From: Flavobacteriales bacterium
GTDB lineage: Bacteria > Bacteroidota > Bacteroidia > Flavobacteriales_F > PHOS-HE28
Direction of reading: 5' to 3'
Assembly (NCBI GenBank): GCA_016715895.1
Contig: JADJXH010000003.1
Span: 930,001-994,000, forward strand
DNA: 64,000 bases
Shown here piece after piece: positions 8,150 to 16,904 of the stretch (positions are counted from its first letter, which is position 1; every line of letters begins with the position of its first letter). A program made the position numbers and the translations under genes. The notes under the pieces were generated by a model. It had not been told where the DNA came from. It did not search any database and saw nothing but the letters and a program-made list of their open reading frames with translations.

Positions 8150-9363
8150 GACCGTGCTTCCGGTGCGCTGAGCACCAGGCTGGTGTTGTTGCCGCCGAAG
8201 CCGAAGGAGCTGCTCAGCACATGCCGCACGTTCACGCCGCGTTGGGTGCTCGTCACGGGCACCAACGGCGCTTCGGCCAGGGGCGTGCGCCAGCGCAGGT
8301 TGGCGAAGTGCACGCCATGCCGGATGGCCAGCACGGAATACACCGCCTCCACCGCACCGGCCGCACCCAGGGTGTGACCTGTGAACGACTTGGTGCTGCT
8401 GAACGGCGGCACCTGCGCGCCGAAGAGGCGGGTGAGGGCGATGCCTTCCGAGCTGTCGTTGTTGGGCGTGCCGGTGCCGTGAACGTTCACATAGCTGATG
8501 GCCTCGGGGGTCAGCCGCGCCATGGCCAGGGCCTGCCGCATGGCCTCGTAGGCACCGGTGCCATCGGGCGAGGAGGCGGTGGCATGGAAGGCCTCGTTGG
8601 TATTGGCGTACCCGCTCACCACGGCCAGCACCCCGGCACCCCGGGCCCGCGCGCGGGACTCGGTCTCCAGCACCAGATAGGCCGCGGCCTCGCCCAGGTT
8701 GAGCCCGGCGCGGTCGCGGTCGAAGGGGCGGCAGGGCTCGCGGTCCAGGATCAGCAGCGAGTTGAAGCCGTTGACGGTGAACTTGCAGAGGGCGTCGCTG
8801 CCGCCCACCACGGCCACGTCCGTGAGGCCATGCCGCAGCAACCGGTCGCCGAGCATCAGGGCGTTGGCGCTGCTGGAGCACGCGGTGCTGATGGTGGTCA
8901 CCAGGGCGCGGAAGCCCAGTTCGGCGGCGATGCGCTGGGTGTGGTCGCCGGGGTCGTGCGTGCCCAAGTATTGCGCGGCCTCGTCAGGGATCTCCGGCAG
9001 GAAATACCGGTCGTAGATGGGCTCGGTCTTGTCGATGCCTCCAGCGGTGGTGGCCGAGATGAAGGCGGTGCGCTGGCCGGAAGGGTCGATGCCGGCATGG
9101 GCCAGGGCCTCCTTCACGGCGCGCAGGCCGAGCAGGGCCGTGCGGGTCCAGCTGCGCAGGCTGCGGGGTGCGGCGAGGGCGGCGAGGGCTTCATCGGCCA
9201 AGCGGACCTCGGCCACGGGGATCTGGCCGCGGTGGCGGGTGGGCAGCACGGTGATGGGGCCGATGCCGGTCCGCTCGTGCAGCAACGCGTCGAGGTTCTC
9301 CTCCACGGTGGTGCCCAGGGCGCTGATCACGCCCAGGCCGGTGATCACCACGCGGTCGCTCAT
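8146..9363 (-). CDS. Beta-ketoacyl-ACP synthase (FabF-like ketosynthase)
   Basis: A 405-residue KAS I/II-type condensing enzyme. The catalytic triad is intact: Cys162 in STACSSSAN, His295 in VNVHGTGTPNND and His330 in SFTGHTLGAAG. It would catalyse decarboxylative condensation of malonyl-ACP with an acyl chain. It starts two bases after the upstream ABC permease gene and overlaps its Cys-less partner by four bases. Set among DarA, DarB, BtrH-like and ABC transporter genes, it likely builds the acyl or polyene chain of a dialkylresorcinol-type lipid rather than housekeeping fatty acids. No ketoreductase, dehydratase or ACP gene is in the immediate operon. Confidence 0.88.
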   Translation of the reverse strand: MSDRVVITGLGVISALGTTVEENLDALLHERTGIGPITVLPTRHRGQIPVAEVRLADEALAALAAPRSLRSWTRTALLGLRAVKEALAHAGIDPSGQRTAFISATTAGGIDKTEPIYDRYFLPEIPDEAAQYLGTHDPGDHTQRIAAELGFRALVTTISTACSSSANALMLGDRLLRHGLTDVAVVGGSDALCKFTVNGFNSLLILDREPCRPFDRDRAGLNLGEAAAYLVLETESRARARGAGVLAVVSGYANTNEAFHATASSPDGTGAYEAMRQALAMARLTPEAISYVNVHGTGTPNNDSSEGIALTRLFGAQVPPFSSTKSFTGHTLGAAGAVEAVYSVLAIRHGVHFANLRWRTPLAEAPLVPVTSTQRGVNVRHVLSSSFGFGGNNTSLVLSAPEARS

Positions 9364-9365
9364 GG

Positions 9366-10652
9366 TCAACGCGAAGAAACGACCCGTTCGGCCACGATGG
9401 ACACCAGCAGGCATACCGCGGCGAAGACGGCCAGGGGGATGAGGTACATGACCAGCTCGGCCAGGTCGCCCTGGCGCAGCATCACCACGTTGAAGGCCTC
9501 CATGCTCCAATTGAGGGGCGAGATGCGGCCGATCATCTGCATGGGCGCGGGCATGATGTAGAGCGGGACCCAGATGCCGCCGATGGCGCTCATGATCACC
9601 ACGGCGGTGCTGCCCAGGATGGCCGATTGCTGCTGGGTGCGGCTGAAGGAGCCGACCAGCACCCCGAAGGAGGTGGCCGCCAAGCCGATGAAGAGGGCGG
9701 CGAGCACCAGCAGCAGCAGGTCCTCCGGGGGGCCGAAGCGCAGGGGCGGCAGGCCGAAGAGCGGAAGCACCCAATGGCCCACGCTCAGCAGCAGGGCCAG
9801 CTGGGTGAGGCAGACCACGAGGTACGCGGTGATGCGCCCGATGAGGCGCTCGGCCACGCTGCCCGGCATGGTGAGCAGGCGCACCATGCATCCGGCCGTG
9901 CGCTCCTTCACCATGTTGCCGGCCAGCAGCACCACGGTGAAGAACATCGCGAAGATGGTCCAGGCCGGCACGTTATGGGCGGTGGTGTCGCTGGCCACCC
10001 GGCTGCCGGTGAGCTCGCGGGCGGCAAGCTGCTGGTCGATGCCCACGAAAGGGCCGCCCAAGGCGATCGGGGGAAGGGTGTCCCCGTTGATGGCCTCCAG
10101 CCGCACGCGCATATCGGCGAGCAGGCGCTCGGAGCTGATGCCGGCCAGCACGCGCACCAGGCTGCTGCGCACCAGTTCGCGGAAGACGTGCTTCACCGCG
10201 GGGTCCACCACCATCAGGACGGAGGAGCTGTCGCTCGCCGGAGCGGCCGTGCTGTCGCCGGTGAGGGGGTCGAAGAGCAGGGCCATGGCGCCTTGAGAGC
10301 GGGCCTCGACGGCTTCGCTGGCGTTGACGGGCACCACCACGCCGATCTGGTGCTCACCCCGGCGGACGCGTTCACGGAACTCCACCTCGTCAAGCTGCTG
10401 ACCGTTGGTGATCGTGAAGCTTCCGGTGGCCTCCAGCCCGCGCAGCACGGCCTCCCCTACCGGACCTTCGTCCAAGTCCTTGAAGAGCACGCGCACCTGC
10501 TTGTCGCTGAAATCGCGGAACGGGGCATCCTGCACCACGGCCATCACGCTCACCAGGAAGATGGGCATCACGTACACCAGCAGCAGGCCCGTGCGGTCGC
10601 GCAGCAGCAGCAGCAGCTCCTTGTGCACGTGGGCGATGATGCGGGTGAACAT
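9366..10652 (-). CDS. ABC transporter permease (ABC-2 type, YhgE/DrrB-like)
   Basis: A 428-residue membrane protein with one N-terminal helix (near residues 22-40), a ~200-residue periplasmic domain, and about five helices in the C-terminal half (from PAWTIFAMFFTVVLLAGNMV onward). This is the ABC-2 exporter layout. The signature-like segment KERTAGCMVRLLTMPGS is typical of ABC-2 permeases. The ATG at 10652 follows the ATPase stop by four bases. It probably exports the lipid product of the operon, or places it in the outer envelope. Substrate inferred from gene context. Confidence 0.88.
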   Translation of the reverse strand: MFTRIIAHVHKELLLLLRDRTGLLLVYVMPIFLVSVMAVVQDAPFRDFSDKQVRVLFKDLDEGPVGEAVLRGLEATGSFTITNGQQLDEVEFRERVRRGEHQIGVVVPVNASEAVEARSQGAMALLFDPLTGDSTAAPASDSSSVLMVVDPAVKHVFRELVRSSLVRVLAGISSERLLADMRVRLEAINGDTLPPIALGGPFVGIDQQLAARELTGSRVASDTTAHNVPAWTIFAMFFTVVLLAGNMVKERTAGCMVRLLTMPGSVAERLIGRITAYLVVCLTQLALLLSVGHWVLPLFGLPPLRFGPPEDLLLLVLAALFIGLAATSFGVLVGSFSRTQQQSAILGSTAVVIMSAIGGIWVPLYIMPAPMQMIGRISPLNWSMEAFNVVMLRQGDLAELVMYLIPLAVFAAVCLLVSIVAERVVSSR

Positions 10653-10656
10653 GGGG

Positions 10657-11390
<734 letters not shown>

Positions 11391-11394
<4 letters not shown>

Positions 11395-12413
11395 AGCTGC
11401 TTGGCGAACTGGTGGAGCTCCTTGAAGAAGGCGGTCTCCTGGCGCCCGATTTCGGTCAGCTTGTCAGCCAGGTGGTCGTACGTGATGTGGCCCTCCGCGC
11501 GGCCTTTGCACAGGCGGCCGGCCTCGTAGGCCAGATCGCGCCATTGATCGCCGATACGGTTCATCTCCAGGGCCTTCTCCTTCAGCGCCGGCGCGTTCAG
11601 CAGCTTGGACGTCTCCATCAGGAAGGCGGCGAAGATGAAGCGGAAGCCGGCGCCGCCGGTTCCGATCTCCTCCTGCATGCGGATCAGGTTGCCCAGGGCC
11701 AGGCGCGCGTCCTTCTCGCCCAGGCGCCGTTCGTACTGACGCAGCCTGCCGGCCAGGTAGCCGATGCCCTTGGTGCCGAACATGGGCAGCGGGGTGGTGC
11801 TCATGTCACGGGCCGTGCGGCGAAGCCCGCGGACGGCGGCCCTGCGGATGTCGGCATCGGTGGGGACGGTGGTCGGGTAATACATCCGGCCCTTGATGTT
11901 GGGCATGCCCTTGGCGAAACGGGCACGGATCAGCGCGGAACGGTGGATCCGCGTAGGGCCGTCCATCACCGGATCGCTCACCAGGTATTCATCCCCCTCC
12001 TTGCCGAACACGACGATGTTGTGGCCATTGAAATGGAAGCGGAACGCCTTGGGGAGGTACGGCAGGTAGAACACGCTGGTGAGCATGCCCACGGGCAGGC
12101 CCTGGGCCAGCACGCGGTCCAGCTCATCCATCGCCTCGCGCGGGTCGCGGAAGCTCACCCGCCGGATGCCGATCCCGAGCCGCTTGGTGAACCGGCTGAA
12201 GATCCAGCCGGGCAGGATGCGATAGCTGGTCACCGGGATGCCGTTCATCTTCAGGAAGGGCATGTGGCTGAAGAACAGACCGGAGCCGATGCCGAAGGCC
12301 ATGGGCTCGCTCACGGGCAGGCCGTGGAAGCGCATCAGGTTGCTGATCACCCCCGTTTCGCAGTGGGCGCTCTGCTGGTGGTCGAAGGGGATCACGAGGT
12401 CGCGCTGGCTCAT
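11391..12413 (-). CDS. BtrH N-terminal / DUF4872 domain protein
   Basis: A 340-residue soluble protein. The N-terminal ~150 residues (QQSAHCETGVISNLMRFHG, Cys18; GHNIVVFGKEGDEYLVSDP) match the BtrH N-terminal domain, a papain-like cysteine-peptidase/acyltransferase fold that transfers acyl groups from carrier proteins in butirosin synthesis. The C-terminal half is the helical DUF4872-type domain. Cys18 and the His of FNGHNIVVF are plausible catalytic residues. Homologues recur next to DarA/DarB and ABC genes in flexirubin-type clusters, so an acyl transfer or release step is a reasonable inference. It overlaps both neighbours by four bases. Confidence 0.75.
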
Positions 12414-12811
12414 CGGGGCACCTGCTTCAGCTCCTCCACCGACACCAACAACACTTCGGCATATCGGTTCAGCAGGGCCTCGTCCAGCTCCGCGAAGCCG
12501 GCGGGCTCCAGATGGCGCTTCACCTTGCGGGCGGGCAGGTCCATGTGCTGGGCCAGCAGGGCGGCGTCCATCATGTTCTTCTCCATGTGGTAGGCCAGCG
12601 GGCTCTGTTCGCCCCGGAGCACCTGCTGCCGGGTGGCCTCCACCCGCTCATGGATCACATCCCACGCCTGGCTCAGGGCCACGTTCTCCGGCTCCCAACC
12701 CACGCTGGGCACCTTCTCGAACTCGCCGTTCTCGTTCAACGCGTATTTCACCACCTTGAACTTGCCTTCCAGCATGTTGGCGTCGTCCTGGGGCACGTCC
12801 TCCTTCTTCAT
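12410..12811 (-). CDS. Small conserved protein of resorcinol/flexirubin-type clusters
   Basis: A 133-residue soluble protein starting at MKKEDVPQDDANMLEG. I recognise this opening from short uncharacterised proteins found between darB and the BtrH-like gene in Bacteroidota pigment clusters. The middle (KYALNENGEFEKVPSVGWEPENVALSQAWDVI) and the helical C-terminus (LPARKVKRHLEPAGFAELDEALLNRYAEVLLVS) have no catalytic motif that I can identify. It overlaps the BtrH-like gene by four bases and follows darB after 89 bases. The function is unknown; an accessory or scaffolding role is possible. Confidence 0.65.
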   Translation of the reverse strand: MKKEDVPQDDANMLEGKFKVVKYALNENGEFEKVPSVGWEPENVALSQAWDVIHERVEATRQQVLRGEQSPLAYHMEKNMMDAALLAQHMDLPARKVKRHLEPAGFAELDEALLNRYAEVLLVSVEELKQVPR

Positions 12812-12900
12812 GCACTTGGGTCCTCCGGAAGGGCGATGGATCCACCGACCGGGGAAAGGGACCGCGAAGATAGCCAGCCGGGCAGGAAGGTCGGGGAGGC

Positions 12901-14031
12901 CTACTCCGCCGTGAGCAGGGCGAAGGCGTAACTGAAGCGGGCGCTCTCGGGCACCATCAACAGCACCTTCTGACCCTTCTTCACGTGGCCCTCGGCGATG
13001 AGGTCGCGCAACTGGAGGAAGATGGAGGCCGACCCCACGTTGCCTACGCGCGGCAGGTTGATGAACCACTTGCTCATGGGCACCCCGATGCCCTGGGCCA
13101 CCATCTCGTCATGCACCTTGTCGCGGAAGAACATGCTGCTGAGGTGCACGAGCATGTGGTCGATGGACGCGGGGTCCAGGCCGTGACGCTCGAAGGTCTC
13201 GCGCAGGAAGCGCACGCCCACGGGCACGATGTTGCGGCCCAGGAGCTTCACGTCCTGCTTCATGGTGAAGATGGAGCGCCCGGCGAGGTCCTGCGGGGGG
13301 AAGTGCTTCCAGCCGAGGTAGCGGCCCTCCTCGTCCTTGTCACCGCCGCTGTACATGCACACGTCCAGCTCGTTGGCGAAGGAGCGGCTCACCACCCACT
13401 CCATGCGCAGGCTCAGCGGTCCGCGGGGGGCGGGTTCCATCAGCACGGCGGCGGCGCCATCGCTCAGCATCCAGCGGAGGAACTCCTTCTCGAAGCCGAT
13501 GATGGGGTCCTGCTCCAGCTGGCGGTACCGTTCGGTCTCCCGTTCGAAGTTGCGGGCCAGCATCATGGGGCTCACCAGCTCGCTGCCGGCGGCCACGGCG
13601 TTGCGCGACAAGCCGGCGGCCACGCTCATGTAGCCGTACTTCAAGGCGTGCATGCCGGTGCAGCAGGCGCCGGCGGTGCTCACGATCTCCAGCGGATGGT
13701 CCAGCTCGCCATGCACCTGGGAGGCGTGCGAGGGCAGGAACTGATCGGGGCTGCTGGTGCCGCAGGCCAGCACCTCCAGGTCGCGCACGGCAAGGCCATC
13801 ACCGGCCAGACCTTTCACGGCCTTGGCCACCAATTGCGCGTTGCTGTGGGTGATGCGGCCCTGGCGGTCGAGCGCGTAGTGGCGCTGGAGGATGCCGTTG
13901 TTGCGCAGCACGATATGCTGGGCGCGCGACAGCTTCCCGTCGATCATGCCCAGGAAGTCCGTCATCTCCGCGTTGGAGACCGGTGCGTTCGGCAGGAACC
14001 CGGAGACCCGGGTGATGTAGACGTCGTGCAA
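12901..14031 (-). CDS. darB: Beta-ketoacyl-ACP synthase III-like enzyme (DarB type)
   Basis: A 376-residue thiolase-fold enzyme. The active-site region STAGACCTGMHAL puts the nucleophile at Cys124 (ahead of TG as in FabH). The catalytic His is in DHMLVHLSS and the Asn in RVGNVGSAS. In dialkylresorcinol pathways DarB condenses a beta-ketoacyl thioester with a second acyl unit before DarA-dependent ring formation. The pairing with the DarA gene 91 bases upstream supports this subtype over housekeeping FabH. It could also be another KASIII that primes the KS/CLF pair. Confidence 0.8.
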   Translation of the reverse strand: MHDVYITRVSGFLPNAPVSNAEMTDFLGMIDGKLSRAQHIVLRNNGILQRHYALDRQGRITHSNAQLVAKAVKGLAGDGLAVRDLEVLACGTSSPDQFLPSHASQVHGELDHPLEIVSTAGACCTGMHALKYGYMSVAAGLSRNAVAAGSELVSPMMLARNFERETERYRQLEQDPIIGFEKEFLRWMLSDGAAAVLMEPAPRGPLSLRMEWVVSRSFANELDVCMYSGGDKDEEGRYLGWKHFPPQDLAGRSIFTMKQDVKLLGRNIVPVGVRFLRETFERHGLDPASIDHMLVHLSSMFFRDKVHDEMVAQGIGVPMSKWFINLPRVGNVGSASIFLQLRDLIAEGHVKKGQKVLLMVPESARFSYAFALLTAE

Positions 14032-14122
14032 GGCCTTGCGTTCTTCCCCCCCCTTTACTGCGGACCGGCAAAAGTAACCGATGGCCGCACCGGCCCCAAA
14101 ACACCGGGCAAGGGCCTGTTGT

Positions 14123-15037
14123 TCAGGGGTCTCCGTACGTCGACAAGCGCTCCACCTCGGCGCGCAACTGCCTGCGCTTCACCAAGGAGAGCAGTCCCGT
14201 GGTGAGCGTGGTAAGGGGGCCCAGGATGAAGACCCCGATGGTGAGCACGGTGCTGAAGACCTTCACCCGGCGCAACCGGCTGGACGGGTCGCGGTCCACC
14301 TTGGCCAGGATGTAGCGGCGGTATTTGCCGAACAGGAAGGTGGCGCGTTTCTCCAGCATCAACAGGCTGGGCACGATCCGGATGGAGCCCTCCGCCCGCA
14401 GTGCGGTGTTCAACCCGGTCATCTCACCGCGATGCAGATGCTGCACCAGCACCCGCCCGAAGCGCGCGGACGCGTCCATGTCCTCCCCGCGGATGCCGGC
14501 CGCGGGGAAGACCAGGAAGGGGTCGCGACGGCCCCAGAACATCCAGCGGATGATGGTGATCACGCTGACGAGGTTGGGACTTCGGTCCACCACGGTAATG
14601 TGGCCCACCAGGCGACCGCGCAGGGCGGCCACGGCGGTGCGCATGTGCTCCTGGGCCAGCACCCACATGTTCCGGGCGCCCACCACCGTCAGCACCGGCC
14701 GGTCCGCCAGGTAGCGCGCGGCGTCGGGGTGCTTCAGGAAGCTCGTCATGGGGATGCTGGGGTTGAGGAACCAGATGGTGTAGCCCAGGATCACCAGGTC
14801 GTATGGACCGTCCGGCGGCATGGACAGCGGCTCCAGCGGCACGGGGTCGTGACCCACCGCCTCGGGGAAGCAGTTGAAGAAGGTGAGGCGTGTCCACGGG
14901 AAGGGATAGGGTGTGGCGGGCCTCAAGGGCAGGTGGTCCACCGCGAACCCGGCATCCTGCAAGGGTGCCACGATGCGGTCGAGCAGGGTGGAGAGCTGGC
15001 CGGTCTGCGAGTAGTGGATGACGAGGACGCGCTTCAT
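14123..15037 (-). CDS. darA: DarA-like dialkylresorcinol condensing/cyclising enzyme
   Basis: A 304-residue protein. The N-terminus (KRVLVIHYSQTGQLSTLLDRI) is flavodoxin-like, and the overall sequence (PYPFPWTRLTFFNCFPEAV, YDLVILGYTIWFLNPSIPMTSFL) matches proteins annotated as dialkylresorcinol condensing enzyme DarA. Two hydrophobic stretches near the C-terminus (VFSTVLTIGVFILGPLTTLT) suggest membrane association. The ATG at 15037 was chosen because it begins the flavodoxin-like strand. It starts two bases after the stop of the upstream glycosyltransferase, so the resorcinol operon reads straight on from the glycan operon. Confidence 0.8.
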   Translation of the reverse strand: MKRVLVIHYSQTGQLSTLLDRIVAPLQDAGFAVDHLPLRPATPYPFPWTRLTFFNCFPEAVGHDPVPLEPLSMPPDGPYDLVILGYTIWFLNPSIPMTSFLKHPDAARYLADRPVLTVVGARNMWVLAQEHMRTAVAALRGRLVGHITVVDRSPNLVSVITIIRWMFWGRRDPFLVFPAAGIRGEDMDASARFGRVLVQHLHRGEMTGLNTALRAEGSIRIVPSLLMLEKRATFLFGKYRRYILAKVDRDPSSRLRRVKVFSTVLTIGVFILGPLTTLTTGLLSLVKRRQLRAEVERLSTYGDP

Positions 15038-15039
15038 GC

Positions 15040-15795
15040 TCAGGACGCACCGAAGTATTGGGCCAATTTGCGCAACGGTTTGCGGACGACCAGCAGGGCT
15101 GGCGGCGTGAAGCCGTGGTGGCGCCATGCTTCGACCACCTCGCGGTTCGCCCTCCAGATGTGCGCCAGGCTCTTGTTGCTTGCACCGCCCAGCCGGAAGC
15201 GCACGATGGTGAGCGGCACGTAGCGCGCATGCAGCCGGTGGGTGTAGAGGAAGCGGAACATCAGTTCATAGTCGGCGGCGATCCGAAAGCGCAGGTCGAA
15301 GCCGCCGAAGCGCTGGTAGGCCTCGCGCCGGATGTAGGTGCCCAGGTGGGGCGGCATCCAGCCCGTACGGAAGTTCTCGCGGTGGTAGTCGCCTCCTTTC
15401 CAAAAGCGCCGCACCTTCCGGATGTCGCGCGGGTCCACCATGTGGGCATCGCCGTAGATCACGTCGGCATCGCCTTTCGCGAACTCCGCGGCGAGCTTCG
15501 CGATCACCTCCGGCCCCTCGAGCAGGTCACCGGCGTTCACGAAGCCGATCACCTCGCCGGTGGCGCGGGCCAGGCCCTTGTTCATGGCGTCGTACACGCC
15601 GGTGTCGGGCTCGCTGATGATCAGGGACCGGCCATCGTCGAGGCGCTTGAGCACGGCCTGCGTGGCCGCATCGGGGGAAGCGCCGTCCACGATGATGTGC
15701 TCGATGTGCGGATGGGTCTGCGCGCGCACGCTGGCCACCGTCTCGGCCAGCTCCTCGCCGGCCTTGTAGCACACGGTGATGAGCGTGAACCTCAT
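15040..15795 (-). CDS. Family 2 glycosyltransferase
   Basis: A 251-residue GT-A glycosyltransferase. It shows the N-terminal nucleotide-sugar fold (FTLITVCYKAGEELAETVASVRAQ), the SEPDTGVYDAMNKGLARATGEVIGFVNAGD segment with metal-binding acidic residues, and IAADYELMFRF as acceptor-side motif. This pattern is common in WcaA/WcaE-like exopolysaccharide transferases. The ATG at 15795 overlaps the stop of the acetyltransferase gene by four bases. Cytoplasmic, probably adding one sugar during assembly of a surface polysaccharide encoded by the 15-20 kb run. Confidence 0.88.
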   Translation of the reverse strand: MRFTLITVCYKAGEELAETVASVRAQTHPHIEHIIVDGASPDAATQAVLKRLDDGRSLIISEPDTGVYDAMNKGLARATGEVIGFVNAGDLLEGPEVIAKLAAEFAKGDADVIYGDAHMVDPRDIRKVRRFWKGGDYHRENFRTGWMPPHLGTYIRREAYQRFGGFDLRFRIAADYELMFRFLYTHRLHARYVPLTIVRFRLGGASNKSLAHIWRANREVVEAWRHHGFTPPALLVVRKPLRKLAQYFGAS

Positions 15796-16349
15796 TCGAT
15801 CACGCGTTCGCGCACCGGCTGTGCCGGATTCCCCTGGTAGATCGTGTAGGCCTCCAGGTCCTTCGTGGCCACGCTGCCGGCGGAAAGCACACTGTGGCTC
15901 CTCAGGGTGACCCCGAGCATCACCATGGCCCCGGCGCCCACCCAGCTGCCTTCCTCCAGCACCACCGGACCGCTGAGGGTGGGGTAATCGACCTTCTTGT
16001 AGTTGTGGCTGCCCTGGATGATCATGGCGCCTTGGCTGATCACCACGTGGTCGCGGATGATGAGCTGGTCGATGTTGTCGAGCCAGGCGCGCTGCCCGAT
16101 CCACACGTGGTCGCCGATGGTGAGCTTCCACGGGTACTTGATGTTCACCCCGGGATGCACCACCACCCCCTTCCCCACCCGCGCGCCGAACAGCCGCAGC
16201 AGCGCGGGCTTGGGCGAGCGGAACGGGAACAGCGGGTTCAGGAAGAAGAGCACGTTGGTGAAGTACCACAGCGTCATCTTCACCGCACCGCCCCCCTTGG
16301 GGAAGTCGGCGTTGGTGAAACGGCTGAGGTCGACGCGCTTGCGGTCCAT
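15792..16349 (-). CDS. WcaF-like left-handed beta-helix acetyltransferase
   Basis: A 185-residue protein with hexapeptide-repeat turns (VGKGVVVHPGVNIKYPW, IGDHVWIGQRAWLDNIDQLIIRDHVVISQGA, VLEEGSWVGAGAMVMLGV) and the His of GSHNYKKVDYP as probable catalytic base. Length and layout match colanic-acid O-acetyltransferases of the WcaF type, which use acetyl-CoA. The ATG at 16349 lies five bases downstream of the toxin gene stop and overlaps the GT2 gene. It would decorate the glycan produced by this operon. Confidence 0.85.
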   Translation of the reverse strand: MDRKRVDLSRFTNADFPKGGGAVKMTLWYFTNVLFFLNPLFPFRSPKPALLRLFGARVGKGVVVHPGVNIKYPWKLTIGDHVWIGQRAWLDNIDQLIIRDHVVISQGAMIIQGSHNYKKVDYPTLSGPVVLEEGSWVGAGAMVMLGVTLRSHSVLSAGSVATKDLEAYTIYQGNPAQPVRERVIE

Positions 16350-16353
16350 TCGA

Positions 16354-16728
16354 TCAAGGTTCGAAAAGATCGACGACGAGCTCGTTCCGCAACCGAAGGA
16401 AGCCCTTATCCGCCGTGAGCAGCGGCACACCCAGCACAAGCGCAGTGGCTGCGATGACCGCATCGGGGAGTTTGATCCCGTGGTCCCTCCGAATGACGAT
16501 GGCTTCTTCCTTGATCCGCTCCTCGATCCCCAGCACCGTACATCGCCTCATGAACTCGCGCACGACCATCTCGTCCTTCCGCACCCTGAACGGATAGCTC
16601 AGGCACTCCATTTCAGTGACCACGGAAACGAACAGCCGCTTCGATTCCATGTGCGCGGCCAGGACCTCATTGCCGCCGAGCGTCAGGATCACCACGTTGG
16701 TGTCCAGCAGCAGGCCATCACCACTCAT
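16354..16728 (-). CDS. PIN-domain toxin (VapC-like)
   Basis: A 124-residue PIN domain protein. Acidic residues of the RNase site are visible: Asp9 in LLLDTNVVIL, Glu40 in VVTEMECLSYPF, Asp88 in KLPDAVIAATA and Asp106 in LLTADKGFLRL. VapC toxins cleave RNA (often initiator tRNA or rRNA loops) when released from their antitoxin. Its start overlaps the 3' end of a 54-codon antitoxin-like gene by 11 bases, the usual antitoxin-first layout. The pair sits in the middle of the glycan operon, an unusual place that suggests insertion. Confidence 0.88.
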   Translation of the reverse strand: MSGDGLLLDTNVVILTLGGNEVLAAHMESKRLFVSVVTEMECLSYPFRVRKDEMVVREFMRRCTVLGIEERIKEEAIVIRRDHGIKLPDAVIAATALVLGVPLLTADKGFLRLRNELVVDLFEP

Positions 16729-16882
16729 CGCGCACGCGCCGCTGATAGGCCACGGGATCCTCGTTCAGGATAAGCTTGCCGACCAGGTCCTTCACGGTCG
16801 CACCCTGGGGTGGTCTGCGGGCTTTGTTCCGCGTGATGGTCCCCTTGCGCTTCGCGCGCTTTTTTGGTGCCTTGGTGGCCAT
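16718..16882 (-). CDS. Short putative antitoxin for the PIN toxin
   Basis: A 54-codon gene read from the ATG at 16882 to the TGA at 16718, overlapping the PIN toxin start by 11 bases. The product begins MATKAPKKRAKRKG, a very basic N-terminus that could bind DNA, and ends DPVAYQRRVRDEW, which resembles the toxin-wrapping tail of VapB-like antitoxins. It was recognised by position and composition, not by a named family. The 22-base gap to the upstream glycosyltransferase stop may hold its own promoter. Confidence 0.6.
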   Translation of the reverse strand: MATKAPKKRAKRKGTITRNKARRPPQGATVKDLVGKLILNEDPVAYQRRVRDEW

Positions 16883-16904
16883 GCATCAAAGATAGACCGG
16901 CAGT

